From the NCBI RefSeq assembly GCF_030386795.1, contig NZ_JANUQM010000015.1, forward strand, positions 124,001 to 188,000: a DNA stretch of 64,000 nt, given 5' to 3'. Position numbers and translations under genes: made by a program. The DNA is from Streptomyces sp. S.PNR 29 (GTDB taxonomy: Bacteria; Actinomycetota; Actinomycetes; Streptomycetales; Streptomycetaceae). A model generated the notes under the pieces. That model was not told where the DNA came from. It made no database searches and was given only the letters and a program-made list of their open reading frames with translations. Shown here piece by piece: positions 25,548-34,166 of this stretch. Position 1 is the first letter of the stretch. Every line of letters starts with the position of its first letter.

Positions 25548-25892
25548 TCACCGGGTTGGAGGGTGCTGCGGGGCTTCGGTCTCCTCATCCGTGTCGGTCA
25601 GCACGCTGATCATCCCGTTGGGCTCCAGGTGGGCCAGGTGCACGCGGGCAGGGTCCTGGATGCCGTGCAGGCGGAGCTGGCTGAGGAGTTCCTGGTCGGT
25701 CATGAGCTCGCGGCGCATCACTGTGCGGTCGGGCCGCCCATCCTTGATCAGCTTCTTGGGCCGGGCCTTGAACACCGCTGCGAAGCGAGGGAAGCGGTAG
25801 GCGGCGGCGTCGACGGCTGCAGACGGGGCGGGGGCGCGGGACCGGGTCGCCGCCAGGGTCGGCTCGGCAGCGGGTGCCATCGGACCGCGCAA
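25548..25892 (-). CDS. C-terminal DUF421 (YetF-type) domain, membrane half missing
   Basis: The 114-residue product contains YRFPRFAAVFKARPKKLIKDG, MRRELMTDQELLSQLRLHGI and VHLAHLEPNGMISVL. These match the cytoplasmic C-terminal domain of DUF421/YetF membrane proteins (resembling xRPxxLIxDG and LRxxGIxD...LExDGxISV). Normal members have three membrane helices before this domain. Here the ATG comes only about 28 residues before it and no such helices are found upstream in any minus-strand frame. It is therefore either a truncated pseudogene or a stand-alone cytoplasmic version. It is convergent with secDF. Confidence 0.6.
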   Translation of the reverse strand: MRGPMAPAAEPTLAATRSRAPAPSAAVDAAAYRFPRFAAVFKARPKKLIKDGRPDRTVMRRELMTDQELLSQLRLHGIQDPARVHLAHLEPNGMISVLTDTDEETEAPQHPPTR

Positions 25893-26002
25893 CGGAGCTG
25901 AGCGGATGTCTCACAGCTCTGCTCCCTTGGCCGCCCCTTGATGCGGGCCGGCCACCCTCGCGATGACGAAGACCGCCGCCTCTGGCTGGACGAGATCGCA
26001 CG

Positions 26003-26230
26003 ATGGCTGACATCACCTCCGTCGCCGGACCAGTCGCCATCGCCGCAGCACTGACCATCACCATGAACGTGGCCGCGGGACTGCTCACCTCATCGCCAGC
26101 TACGTCCTCGTTCTCGCTGTCCTCAGCCCCATCGTCGCCGGACGTTCCCACCTGCTCGCCCACGCCCTGGAGACCGCACACTCGCCGCTGCCCGAGCGCC
26201 GAGTGCAACACGCCCATGTGGTCCCCCGCG
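26003..26230 (+). pseudogene. Possible frameshifted membrane-protein remnant
   Basis: The first frame reads VAGPVAIAAALTITMNVAAGLLT, a good membrane helix. One base later the next frame continues LIASYVLVLAVLSPIVAG, a second helix, then a polar tail. Restoring one C in ACC(C)TC near 26090 would join them. This could be the end of a cation/proton antiporter-like protein, but the family is not certain. The rest of 25893-26442 shows nothing else. Confidence 0.35.
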
Positions 26231-26442
26231 CACCGATCCGGCGCCGGACCCATCCGACACCACGGCTTCGCCTCCCACCGGCGAAACCGCCCCAGTGCCC
26301 TCGTCCGCTGCGACCGCGGAGACGGAGCGATAACCGTCCGATGTGTGCTGAGACCGGCATCGGCTGCGACACGGCTCCAGCGGCCCTGCGAGCCAGTTCG
26401 CGGCCCGTCGTTCCGCGACCGCCCGCCGCGGCCGCTGCACCG

Positions 26443-26880
26443 TCACGACGCCACGGAGTAGCTGAGGTCCGCCGCGGTGAGCGAGGCAGGCTTCAAACGC
26501 AGCCACATCGTGCCTCGTTCGCCCGGGTCATCATGCAGGTAGTGCACGAAACGCTCGTCCCACAGAGCCTCGTTCACTCCCAAGTAGCGGGCAAGCTTGC
26601 GCCGCCCCCTCGGCACATCGAAAGGCACAAGCTCGGCTCGGCCCCGAGCGATCACTTGCCGGACACGCCCCGTCGCGAGATCGCATTCGTCCACCACGAG
26701 GGCGACGTTCGGGTCATCCTTCACGCGGTTGAACAGCCGGGCCCACGGGCCTGTCAAGGTCCAGAAGGCTCCCTCTTCCCAGAGGTACCAGACAGGACGC
26801 ACCGTTGGCCCGCTCGTCGCGATGCGAGCGGTGAGCGGCTGCTGCAGGAAGGCGTCCACATCGAAACCAGGAGATTCCAC
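26443..26880 (-). CDS. Pyridoxamine 5'-phosphate oxidase-fold (PPOX) flavin/F420-type protein
   Basis: The 145-residue protein has the split-barrel order of the PPOX superfamily. It opens DAFLQQPLTARIATSGPTVRPVWYLWEEGAFW, with the typical R-P-V-W-Y strand. It continues DDPNVALVVDECD, an ARGRAELV strand and a C-terminal TMWLRLKPASLTAADLSY (R-x-x-P strand). Such proteins bind FMN or F420 and reduce or detoxify small molecules, or act as heme/flavin-related proteins; the substrate cannot be told. The length is typical for a single-domain member. No ribosome site stands out before the ATG at 26880. It is flanked by gene remnants on both sides. Confidence 0.8.
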   Translation of the reverse strand: MESPGFDVDAFLQQPLTARIATSGPTVRPVWYLWEEGAFWTLTGPWARLFNRVKDDPNVALVVDECDLATGRVRQVIARGRAELVPFDVPRGRRKLARYLGVNEALWDERFVHYLHDDPGERGTMWLRLKPASLTAADLSYSVAS

Positions 26881-27029
26881 ATCTCCAATCTTCTGTTGCC
26901 GCCGATCACTTGACCACCGACCTACGACCTACGACCAAAGCCCCAGAATGAAGACGTCCCGTGGTGTCCGGCATCCGGACGACGGTGACCTCCCGCACGC
27001 GCAGCCGTCGGGCCTCGGACAGGGCCTTC

Positions 27030-27330
27030 GAGCAGCACACCGAGCTGCCCCGGGCCGGCCTGGACGGCGGCGGGGGCACGGCGACCGTCCTTGTCGGCGA
27101 CTTCACTCGGATACCTCGGCGAAGGCCGCGACCAACTGCGCCTGGAGGTGCGCGAAGCGGCCCGCGCGACCCTGCTCGGCGGCGGACCGTTCCCCGAACC
27201 GGTCCTCATGTCGTGGCACTTCGTCGCCCGCACCCGCGCCGAGATCGACGCCGCCCACGCCTCCTGGACGGCCCAGGACGACCGCTTCGGCCGTGTCTGC
27301 TCCGCCCTGCCCCTCACTCATGGGGAGGTG
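27030..27330 (+). pseudogene. Pirin C-terminal remnant
   Basis: One plus-strand frame encodes LRLEVREAARATLLGGGPFPEP, then VLMSWHFVARTRAEIDAAHASW and DRFGRV. This matches the C-terminal half of pirins (LLLGGEPxxEPxxMWWNFVxRTxEEI...W). The preceding part lies in another frame (HTELPRAGLDGGG) and the N-terminal cupin with its metal ligands is absent. It is a frameshifted, truncated remnant overlapping the end of the next gene. The rest of 26881-27317 shows no other gene. Confidence 0.6.
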
Positions 27331-27993
27331 GTCCACCGGCGGGCGGTCCGCCGCCATTCGGCCTCCCATGCGCGCATACGACGCTGGTCCAGGACGCGTG
27401 CGGTGAGCCGGTAGGCGAATGTGCCGGTGACGAGCACCGTGATGGCGGTGAGGGCGCTCGCGCCGACGGCGCGGTTGCGGATCTCGTCCGTGGGCATGGG
27501 CGGCTTGGTGAGCTTGCCTTCGGTGTTGGTCCACACCCGTACGCGGTGCCCGGCCGGAAGGCTGGGGTCGACGTCGGTGGTGGCGGTGCGGGCGGTGCCG
27601 TCGGGTGCGGTGTAGCGGACCTTGACCGGGTACTGGGTTTCTCTGGCTTCTGCTGAGCCGGGCTCTGGATGCCCTGGCGCGTCGTTGAGGAGCACAGCCG
27701 TGGTGACGTCCGCTGCGGGCCTGCTCGGAGGCGGTGGCCGTGAGCGTGTCGCGCACAGCCGTGCCGACCGCCCACGCGGCCAGCGGGGCGGTGATCACCA
27801 CCGTGATGGCGAGGATGAGGCCGATCCATGCCTGGAGCAGGTCGCTTGGGCGGCGCAGCTGGTTGCGCCGCCACCGCCACCAGCGGATGGTGCGGATCGG
27901 CGGCGGCTGAGCTCGCGGAATCAGGTCGGGCACATCGCCTCCAGCCACGAGTCGGGAAACGGAGCTGCCGGGACCGCTTGGGGGCGGCTCCAT
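27318..27993 (-). pseudogene. Rv1733c-family membrane protein, frameshifted
   Basis: Two frames together give one Rv1733c-type protein. The N-terminal part from an ATG at 27993 has RTIRWWRWRRNQLRRPSD and a membrane helix AWIGLILAITVVITAPLAAWAV, then DTLTATASEQARS. About 27698-27700 the reading shifts: the next frame continues DVTTAVLLNDAP, ARETQYPVKVRYTAPDG and the second membrane helix ALTAITVLVTGTFAYRL, ending at 27318. Both membrane segments and the ectodomain are recognisable, so a single small indel separates an otherwise complete gene. It may be a recent pseudogene or a sequence error. The family is widespread in actinobacteria and has no known function. Confidence 0.7.
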
Positions 27994-28053
27994 CAATGGC
28001 GATCGCGGGGCAGCGTCGGCAGGCCGGCCACGGCGGGCGACGAATCGTGGCAT

Positions 28054-28428
28054 TCATGAGCGGGCCTCCCTGACCTGGTGGCAGCGCCCGCAGTAGCGAG
28101 CCTGCGGCACGATGCGCAGCCGCGCCGGCTCGATGGGGCGCCGGCACTGCCGGCAGATGCCGTACGTGCCCTGATCCATGCGCTCCAGAGCGGCTTCGAC
28201 GTCGGCGAGGACCATGCGGGCCGAGGCACACAGCTTGATGTGGACCTCCAGCTGGGCAACCGCGGCCCGTTCGCGGACGCGCTGGGCCCGGGTGGGAGCG
28301 ACCTGCCACAGCTGGGCGAGCTGATCCAGACGAAAGGCACGCTGCTCATGGAGGTTCTCCCGCAGCGCAGACAGTTCGGCCGCGCCCAGGCCCGCATTGG
28401 TGTCGGCCACGACGACCTGCTGGTTCAC
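28054..28428 (-). CDS. DksA/TraR-type zinc-finger protein (first copy)
   Basis: The 124-residue protein has a coiled-coil N-terminal half with LRENLHEQRAFRLDQLAQL and a later helix ALERMDQGTYGICRQCRRPIEPARL followed by ARYCGRC. The four cysteines (C-x-x-C about 95-98 and 112-115) form the DksA/TraR zinc finger, and G-T-Y-G-I-C is the family signature. These proteins enter the RNA polymerase secondary channel or act as general stress factors; actinobacterial versions are little studied. The GTG at 28428 follows GAAGGGGTG. A second, divergent copy lies 139 bases upstream in the same direction. Confidence 0.88.
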   Translation of the reverse strand: MNQQVVVADTNAGLGAAELSALRENLHEQRAFRLDQLAQLWQVAPTRAQRVRERAAVAQLEVHIKLCASARMVLADVEAALERMDQGTYGICRQCRRPIEPARLRIVPQARYCGRCHQVREARS

Positions 28429-28567
28429 GACTTCACCCCTTCAGGAAAGAAACAGGGGGCGGGATGCCCAGAAGGCTCCGGCCGCAGCCGCAGCCGCAGC
28501 CGGAGCGGGACGGAGACGACGGCCCCATGCCCCTGCGTGCCCCTTGGCGCAGGGAAGGCCGCGCTGA

Positions 28568-28903
28568 TCAGCCGGTGCGCTGCTGGCAGGGCACGCAGCA
28601 CCGCGCGTACGGCAGGATCTCCAGCCGTTCCACCGGGATCGGCCTGCCACATCCCTGGCAGATGCCGTACGTGCCCTGCCGCAACCTGGCGAAGGCGGCG
28701 TCGATCTCCTTCAGCGCCCGCTCGATCGCTCCCTTCTGCATGACCTGCAGATCATCGGCCTGCGGAGCACCGCCAGAGGCTTCGTCGACGGCCTGCAGCT
28801 GGGCAAAACGGGCGCCGCGCTCGTGCTCCAGACGCTGGCGTGCCTCAGACGCACTCAGGCGTTCGACAGCAGAACCGGCGCGGGCAGCGGAGTCCAGCGA
28901 CAT
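28568..28903 (-). CDS. DksA/TraR-type zinc-finger protein (second copy)
   Basis: The 111-residue product has an N-terminal coiled coil (ARQRLEHERGARFAQLQAV), a helix with RALKEIDAAFARLRQGTYGIC and a zinc finger C-x-x-C (ICQGCGRPIP) plus RCCVPC. It shares the GTYGIC signature with the neighbouring copy but otherwise differs, so the two are old paralogues. The ATG at 28903 was chosen because GGGAAGGA lies at a suitable distance; GTG 28906 is an alternative. A role with RNA polymerase is inferred from family. Confidence 0.85.
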   Translation of the reverse strand: MSLDSAARAGSAVERLSASEARQRLEHERGARFAQLQAVDEASGGAPQADDLQVMQKGAIERALKEIDAAFARLRQGTYGICQGCGRPIPVERLEILPYARCCVPCQQRTG

Positions 28904-29139
28904 CACGAAACAGTCCCTTCCCACATCAGCCGAGCAGGGAGACCACCGCGTTCGTGGCACTCTCCCCTTGGCCTTCCACCCTCACCGCCCGGGCACCAGA
29001 CGGCCATCGGGCACAGACCCCATTTCGGTGGGGGCACACAGTGCAGAGGGGCCCGCCAGACTCAGGGAAAGAAGGAAGGGCTGACCGGAATCGGCGACAA
29101 GATCCCATCGAGTTCGCCGCGAGGGGTAACGCTCTCTTG

Positions 29140-29350
29140 GTCTGTCGTGGTCCCGTATGGGTCGCTATGGGTAGCGGGACCCCCCAACCCCGCCTCGGGG
29201 CCGACCTCGGGCGGGACGGCGGTGACGATCACCGGCATCAGCCTCGACACCACCGACTCGGTCACCTCCGGCGGCAGCCCGGCACCGTTCTCGGTGACTC
29301 TGCTCGCGGCCGCGAGCAGAGTCACCCCCGTACCCGGCCGGATCAGCCCG
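29140..29350 (+). pseudogene. TIG/IPT-domain fragment
   Basis: A plus-strand frame reads PASGPTSGGTAVTITGISLD followed by SGGSPAPFSVT. This is the opening of a TIG/IPT immunoglobulin-like domain (P-x-x-G-P-x-x-G-G-T-x-V-T-I-x-G) like those in the large protein at 43.5 kb. No start, partner domains or full length are present, so it is a remnant. The remaining part of 28904-29409 holds no other gene. Confidence 0.55.
29293..29326. repeat. Perfect 34-bp palindrome without loop
   Basis: Starting GGTGACTCTGCTCGCGG, the sequence is its own reverse complement over 34 bases (17-bp arms, no spacer) and breaks at the next base on each side. It lies at the end of the TIG fragment. Such a long perfect palindrome could be a terminator, a recombination site or an inversion junction. 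Confidence 0.85.
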
Positions 29351-29409
29351 GTTCCAGGCACGTGAGCCCGGCGCGGCCCGAAACCCTGACCCCAGGCCGG
29401 CGCCCGCGC

Positions 29410-30696
29410 CTATGGCCGCACGGCGTACACGTAGCGGCTGAAGGGCGCCTTGGGGTCGTCATCGCCCACGTCGTTCGCGTACTCCCCGAGTGTCCACAAC
29501 GCCCCGGAACCGCTGCCGTCGTAACTCAGGTCCTCACAGCCGATGTTCAGCCGGGACCTGTGCCGGGGGGCCGCGCCTGCGGCGTCCCTCCAGGTGCGCA
29601 GCGCGCCGGCCCTGCGAGAGCCGTTGCTGGTGGTCAGGTAATAGGTGGAGCCCACCTTGACCGCGCCCTGTGTGCGCACGCCCTGCGGCACTGCGGCGGC
29701 CCACTCCGCCTGCGGCCGCAGACCGCCCGCTGTCTGGAAGGGCCAGCGGACGAGCCGGGGGCGGCCGCCCTTGGCGTACTCGCTGACGAGCAGTCCGGGA
29801 CCGCTGGCCGTCCGGTCCACGGATACCTGGGAGAAGGTGAGGTCCCGTGCGCTGCCGCTCCAGTTGTAGCCGTAGATCTGCGGCAGGACGTACTCGTAGC
29901 CGTGAGCGTGGAACGTCCTTCCGTCCGGCTGCCGCCCGATACCGCGCCCCCGGGCGACTTTGAAGAACCTCCGCAGGTCGAAGACCCTGATCCCCACCCG
30001 CATGGTGCCTGTCGCCAGGTAGCCGCTGTCGGCGACGTACAGATGGTCGCCGTACCAGGCGATACCACCGGCGTGGATGTCCGTCGCGCCGATGTCGTCC
30101 CGCAGCTCATCCTGGTCGTCCCGTTCCGAGAACGGCTCGACCAGCAGCACGTGTCGGTAGGTGATGGCGCCCGTCTGCGACCAGTTGACGACGGTGAGCC
30201 GGGCGCCCTGGTGACGCGCGCTTCCACGGGCGTACCACGACACGAGCAGGGTCTTCGCGGGACTGGCGCCGTCCCCGTCGTAGTCCTGGGTGATGCCCTG
30301 CGGACGCCAGCGTTTGTCCGTGAAATCGTCCGGGTCCCACCGGAACGCGTGCCCTGCCAGGCGTCGCTGCGGCGACACGTCGAAGCGGTACGGCCGGCCA
30401 GAGCCGCCGGACGGCCTGGGCCACCGGGCGACGCGTACCGCCGTCCTGTTGGCTGCCGCTGCCACCGCCGTGAGCGGGACGGCCGGCCCGAGGTCGGGCG
30501 CGAGGCGCCGCATCACTCCCTCGTAGGGGTAACGGGGTGCGAACAGCGGGTGGTCGCGGCCGGTAAGCCGGTAACCCGACGCCGGCAGCGGTGCCGCCTC
30601 GGCGGTGGCAGGAACCAGCAGACCGCCCGCCGCGGCCGCGAAAGGAACCGCGGCCATGCCCCTGAGTAATGTCCTTCGTGTCGTGTCCATGGCCAT
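29410..30696 (-). CDS. Tat-exported protein of unknown function
   Basis: The N-terminus MDTTRRTLLRGMAAVPFAAAAGG has the twin-arginine motif TRRTLLR followed by a hydrophobic stretch and an AEA-AP cleavage site, so the folded protein is probably exported by Tat. The roughly 400-residue mature chain has repeated W, Y and G-rich strands (LLVSWYARG, GGIAWYGDHLYVADSGY, LLVSEYAKGG, SGALWTLGEYAND), suggesting a beta-propeller. No catalytic motif or family was recognised. ATG codons at 30696 and 30690 are both possible; a clear ribosome site was not seen. It is divergent from the ISL3 remnant and independent of its DksA-type neighbours. Confidence 0.8.
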   Translation of the reverse strand: MAMDTTRRTLLRGMAAVPFAAAAGGLLVPATAEAAPLPASGYRLTGRDHPLFAPRYPYEGVMRRLAPDLGPAVPLTAVAAAANRTAVRVARWPRPSGGSGRPYRFDVSPQRRLAGHAFRWDPDDFTDKRWRPQGITQDYDGDGASPAKTLLVSWYARGSARHQGARLTVVNWSQTGAITYRHVLLVEPFSERDDQDELRDDIGATDIHAGGIAWYGDHLYVADSGYLATGTMRVGIRVFDLRRFFKVARGRGIGRQPDGRTFHAHGYEYVLPQIYGYNWSGSARDLTFSQVSVDRTASGPGLLVSEYAKGGRPRLVRWPFQTAGGLRPQAEWAAAVPQGVRTQGAVKVGSTYYLTTSNGSRRAGALRTWRDAAGAAPRHRSRLNIGCEDLSYDGSGSGALWTLGEYANDVGDDDPKAPFSRYVYAVRP

Positions 30697-30845
30697 CGAC
30701 GGTATGACCGGAAGGCGAGCTTCGGCACCCCTCGTCCTGTCCGGGACAACCCACCTCCTCCCCACCAGGAACAACAACCTGTGTCCCGGACAAGCACGGG
30801 ACGTGTCTTGGTGGTGTTGAGGCTCTAGAGGACCGTTTCGGCAGG

Positions 30846-31121
30846 GTGTTTCCTGCCGTGGCGAGCAAGACGGGCGAGGGTGTGCCGTCTCCCGGGATCG
30901 ATGTTCGCACGACTCGTCCGGGCCGGTGCCCGGACTGCCGCAAGCAGGCCCAGGTTCCGGGCCTGTCCGAGCGGCACCGCCGCTCCAGCACCGGGCTCAC
31001 GGGATGGCTGCGGTCGATCGCGATCGCGATCGAGCTCGGCGGCCGTCCTGCTGCCCGGCTGTGCCGGCGTCCGCGGATGGCCGTCGGCCGAACACGACTG
31101 CTCAGGCTGCTGAAGACGCCG
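30846..31121 (+). mobile_element. ISL3-family transposase remnant
   Basis: The plus strand encodes CPDCRKQ near the start, then LTGWLRSIAIAI, LGGRPAARLCRR and MAVGRTRLLRLL. These match the N-terminal zinc ribbon and HTH/linker region of ISL3 transposases (C-P-x-C, T-x-x-L-x-x-x-x-x-x-L-G-G-R-x-G-x-R-L). The DDE catalytic half and terminal repeats are absent, so the element is dead. Nothing else is recognised in 31122-31483. Confidence 0.6.
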
Positions 31122-31483
31122 GCAGTGCGGGCCTCGCTCCGCGGGTGGGACCAGGACCAGGACCAGGCCGTCACGCGCCGATCGACAGCGGTTCGAGCTC
31201 ACCAAGTTCCGTTAGCTCACTCAGGTGTACCGGCACCGCGTCCGGCACAGGTTCGACCCGCAGGCATCGGCCGCGCCGCGGTGCAAGGTGAGGGCTTGGA
31301 GGCGTCGGCTGGAACCGTTTCGCGAACGGACACAGTGACCGCTGGCCGGACGCACGGCAGGGCGACGCTGTCCGGATGTATACGGTCTGTTTGGCGTGTC
31401 CACGCTCGGATTCGTAGGGTCGCCCTGACATCGAGCGGGGCGGGGCGGCAGCGGCTTCGACTGTGGTCCGGGGGGACGGCTTG

Positions 31484-33397
31484 GTGGCAGTGACAGCGGC
31501 GGCCTCGCCGCCGGATGATGAGCGGATCCGCCGCCGACTCGTCCTCAGCGCGGCGGCGGCCTTGGCGGTGGGCTCCTGCGGGGCCTGGGCCTACGGCAGA
31601 GCGGGGGCCTCCTGGACCGATGTCCTGCGGGACCTGGCGGTGGGCTGGTCCTATGCGGGCGCCGGGCTCGCCGCCTGGTGGCGCAGACCGGCCAACCGCA
31701 CCGGCCCGCTGATGCTGGCGGTGGGGCTCACCTGGTTCCTCGGCAATCTCCAGGGCACGAACGTGCCGCTCCTCTTCGCCCTCGGCGCCTGGACGGAGGC
31801 CCTGAACCTGGCCGTCCTCGCCCACCTCCTCCTGGCCTATCCGGAGGGTCGTACGACGACCGCCACCGACCGGCGCGTCGTGTCCGCCGGCTACCTCCTG
31901 GTCGGCGTGGGCGGACTGCTCCGTACGCTCCTGTACGACCCGGCGGCCGCCGGCACCGCCAGTTATCTCAACTGCCGAACCTGCGGCCCGAACGCCCTGC
32001 TGCTCCGCTCCGAACCGGACCTTTTCGCTGCGGTCGATCTGGGCTACCGGTGGCTGGGCGTGGTGCTCACCCTTTGCTGCACCGCCCGCCTCGTACGCCG
32101 CTGGCGCGCCGGGGGACCTGCCCGCAGGCGGACATTGATGCCCGCCTGGATCGCCCTGTCGGTGGCGGTCGCGTTCATCGGCTGGGAGATGCTGTACGTC
32201 ATGGCGCCCGACGCGCTCGGACCTGCCGCCACCGTCCTGGCCTTTCCTTCCGACCTGAGCCAGATCGCCGTACCCTTCGCCTTCCTGGTCGGACTGTTGC
32301 GGATGCGGCTGCGCCGCGCCGCCGTCGTCGACCTGGTGACCGAGGCCGCCGCCGATCCCGGTCTGCGGCGCCTGCAGGAGGTCCTGGCCCGGGTACTCGG
32401 GGACCCCTCGGTGCGCCTGGGGCTGCGGACCACGGGCAGAGCCGTCGCCACCGCAACGGCTGCTTCCGGCGCCCCGGCGAACACCGAGGACCCTCGGGCC
32501 GTCGCGCACGGCTACATCGATCCGTACGGGCGTCCGCTGCTCCTGCCCGCTGCCGAAGATCCCGCACTGAGCGTCACCTCGTTGGGCGGGGAGGAGGCGG
32601 AGGATGTCGTCGAGGCCGTGCTCGTGCACGACTCCGCCCTCGACGACGAGCCCGAACTGCTGGCCGCGGCAGGCGCCGCCGTACGGCTGTGCCTGCGGAC
32701 CTCCTGGCTGCGCTCGGAGATGCGGGCCCGAGAGGAGGGCGCCGCCGAGGCTCGCTCCCGTCTGCTGCGTGCCGCCGACGAGCAACGACGGCAACTGGAA
32801 CGGAATCTGCACGACGGTGCGCAGACGCGGCTCGTTCTGGCCCTGATGACTTTGCGCCGGGCGGGCTCCATCGTCCTGCGGGGCGACGGGGAGAACGAGA
32901 GGGACGGCACGGCCGGGACGCCGCAGGAGGACGCGGCGCTGCGCCGGGCGGTCGCCGACGCCGAGGAGACCCTGCGCCAGGCCCTGGAGGACCTCCGGGA
33001 ACTCGCCCAGGGCATCCACCCGGCCGTACTGACCCGCGAGGGCATCGGCCCCGCCGTCACCGCCCTCGCGGAACGCTCCACGCTGCCCGTCGAGGTGACC
33101 GCCGAACCCGGCCGGTATCCGCCGTTCATCGAGTCGGCCGCCTACTTCACCGTCTGCGAGGCACTGTCGAACGCGGTCAAACACGCCCGTGCCGAACGCG
33201 TGCAGGTATCCGTCCGCAGGGAAGGGGCCGTGCTGGTCGTCGAGGTCGCCGACGACGGCACCGGCGGTGCCGACCCGGCCCGAGGCACCGGGCTGAGTCT
33301 GCTCGCCGACCGGCTGTCCGCGGCGGGCGGGGTACTGCGGATCGGCGACGGCCCGCACCGCGGCACCCGGGTCAGGGCGGAGCTGCCGTGCGCGTGA
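31484..33397 (+). CDS. Multi-pass NarL-family sensor histidine kinase
   Basis: The 637-residue kinase has an N-terminal membrane part with about eight hydrophobic segments (residues 15-270). A GAF-like region follows (about 300-410), then a HisKA_3 helix with QRRQLERNLHDGAQTRL (phospho-acceptor His443) and a HATPase_c domain with CEALSNAVKHARA and VADDGTGGAD plus GTGLSLLADRL. Both catalytic boxes are intact. The GTG at 31484 is preceded by GGGGGGA at ideal distance; an earlier GTG at 31463 lacks such a site. The 3' end overlaps the response regulator gene by 10 bases, so the pair is coupled. The next genes in the same direction are the secreted I36-like protein and its four-Cys partner, possible targets. 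Confidence 0.9.
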   Translation: MAVTAAASPPDDERIRRRLVLSAAAALAVGSCGAWAYGRAGASWTDVLRDLAVGWSYAGAGLAAWWRRPANRTGPLMLAVGLTWFLGNLQGTNVPLLFALGAWTEALNLAVLAHLLLAYPEGRTTTATDRRVVSAGYLLVGVGGLLRTLLYDPAAAGTASYLNCRTCGPNALLLRSEPDLFAAVDLGYRWLGVVLTLCCTARLVRRWRAGGPARRRTLMPAWIALSVAVAFIGWEMLYVMAPDALGPAATVLAFPSDLSQIAVPFAFLVGLLRMRLRRAAVVDLVTEAAADPGLRRLQEVLARVLGDPSVRLGLRTTGRAVATATAASGAPANTEDPRAVAHGYIDPYGRPLLLPAAEDPALSVTSLGGEEAEDVVEAVLVHDSALDDEPELLAAAGAAVRLCLRTSWLRSEMRAREEGAAEARSRLLRAADEQRRQLERNLHDGAQTRLVLALMTLRRAGSIVLRGDGENERDGTAGTPQEDAALRRAVADAEETLRQALEDLRELAQGIHPAVLTREGIGPAVTALAERSTLPVEVTAEPGRYPPFIESAAYFTVCEALSNAVKHARAERVQVSVRREGAVLVVEVADDGTGGADPARGTGLSLLADRLSAAGGVLRIGDGPHRGTRVRAELPCA

Positions 33398-34032
33398 TCG
33401 TGGCAGAGGACTCCGGCCTTTTCCGGGAGGGGCTGGTGCGGCTGCTCACCGATGCGGGCATCGAGGTGGCCGGGCAGACCGGCGACTGCGAGAGCCTGCC
33501 CCGGCTGGTCGCGCACCACGCCCCCGACGTGGTCCTGCTGGACATCCGCATGCCCCCGACCCACACCGACGAGGGCATCGCGGCGGCGACCGCTGTTCGG
33601 GCCCGCTTCCCGGCCGTCGGGGTGCTCCTGCTCTCGCATTACGTGGAGACCGGCGGCGCGATCCGCGCGCTCGCGGCCTCTCCCCGCGGATTCGGCTACC
33701 TCCTGAAGGATCGGGTCGCCGACGTCGGTGAACTCCACGACGCGCTCAAACGCGTGGCGGCGGGCGAGTCCGTCATCGACCCGCAGGTGGTCGCCCGGCT
33801 GCTCGGCCGCCCACGCGCGGACGGCCACCTGGACAGTCTCACCCGCCGCGAGCGCGAGGTGCTCGCTGCGATGGCCGAAGGCCGTTCCAACGACGCCATC
33901 ACCCGGATTCTGGACATCAGCGGCAAGACGCTGGAGACCCACATCCGCAGCATTTTCACCAAGCTCGGGCTGGAACCCGACCTCGCCTACCACCGGCGGG
34001 TCCAGGCCGTCATCACCTACCTCCGCGCCTGA
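33388..34032 (+). CDS. NarL/LuxR-type response regulator
   Basis: The 214-residue protein begins MRVIVAEDSGLFREGLVRLL (acidic pocket Glu7-Asp8), carries phospho-acceptor Asp52 in VVLLDIRMPP, Ser in LLLSHY and Lys in YLLKDRV. The C-terminal LuxR HTH reads LTRREREVLAAMAEGRSNDAI and SGKTLETHIRSIFTKL. All activation residues are present. It starts inside the kinase gene (10-base overlap). The receiver-HTH order and length are standard. The I36-like gene starts 135 bases downstream with its own likely promoter region, so control of that gene by this pair is possible but not shown. Confidence 0.93.
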   Translation: MRVIVAEDSGLFREGLVRLLTDAGIEVAGQTGDCESLPRLVAHHAPDVVLLDIRMPPTHTDEGIAAATAVRARFPAVGVLLLSHYVETGGAIRALAASPRGFGYLLKDRVADVGELHDALKRVAAGESVIDPQVVARLLGRPRADGHLDSLTRREREVLAAMAEGRSNDAITRILDISGKTLETHIRSIFTKLGLEPDLAYHRRVQAVITYLRA

Positions 34033-34166
34033 CTCAGGGTCTGCCCCGATGTGCGCCCCCGCGCCCGGCCGTAGATTCGCGCTCGCCCACCGGAAGGGCC
34101 CGCACGCGGGGCCGCGAGGCGGGTGGACGACGACGTATCACCAAGGCAACGGACAACGGAGGAAGC

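Noticed and set aside
28481..28502. Short CAGCCG/CCGCAG microrepeat
   Set aside because: It is only about 20 bases, in an intergenic GC-rich stretch, and is likely chance slippage.
31217..33358. 713-codon minus-strand open frame
   Set aside because: It lies opposite the sensor kinase with intact H, N and G boxes, and its translation has no recognisable domain.
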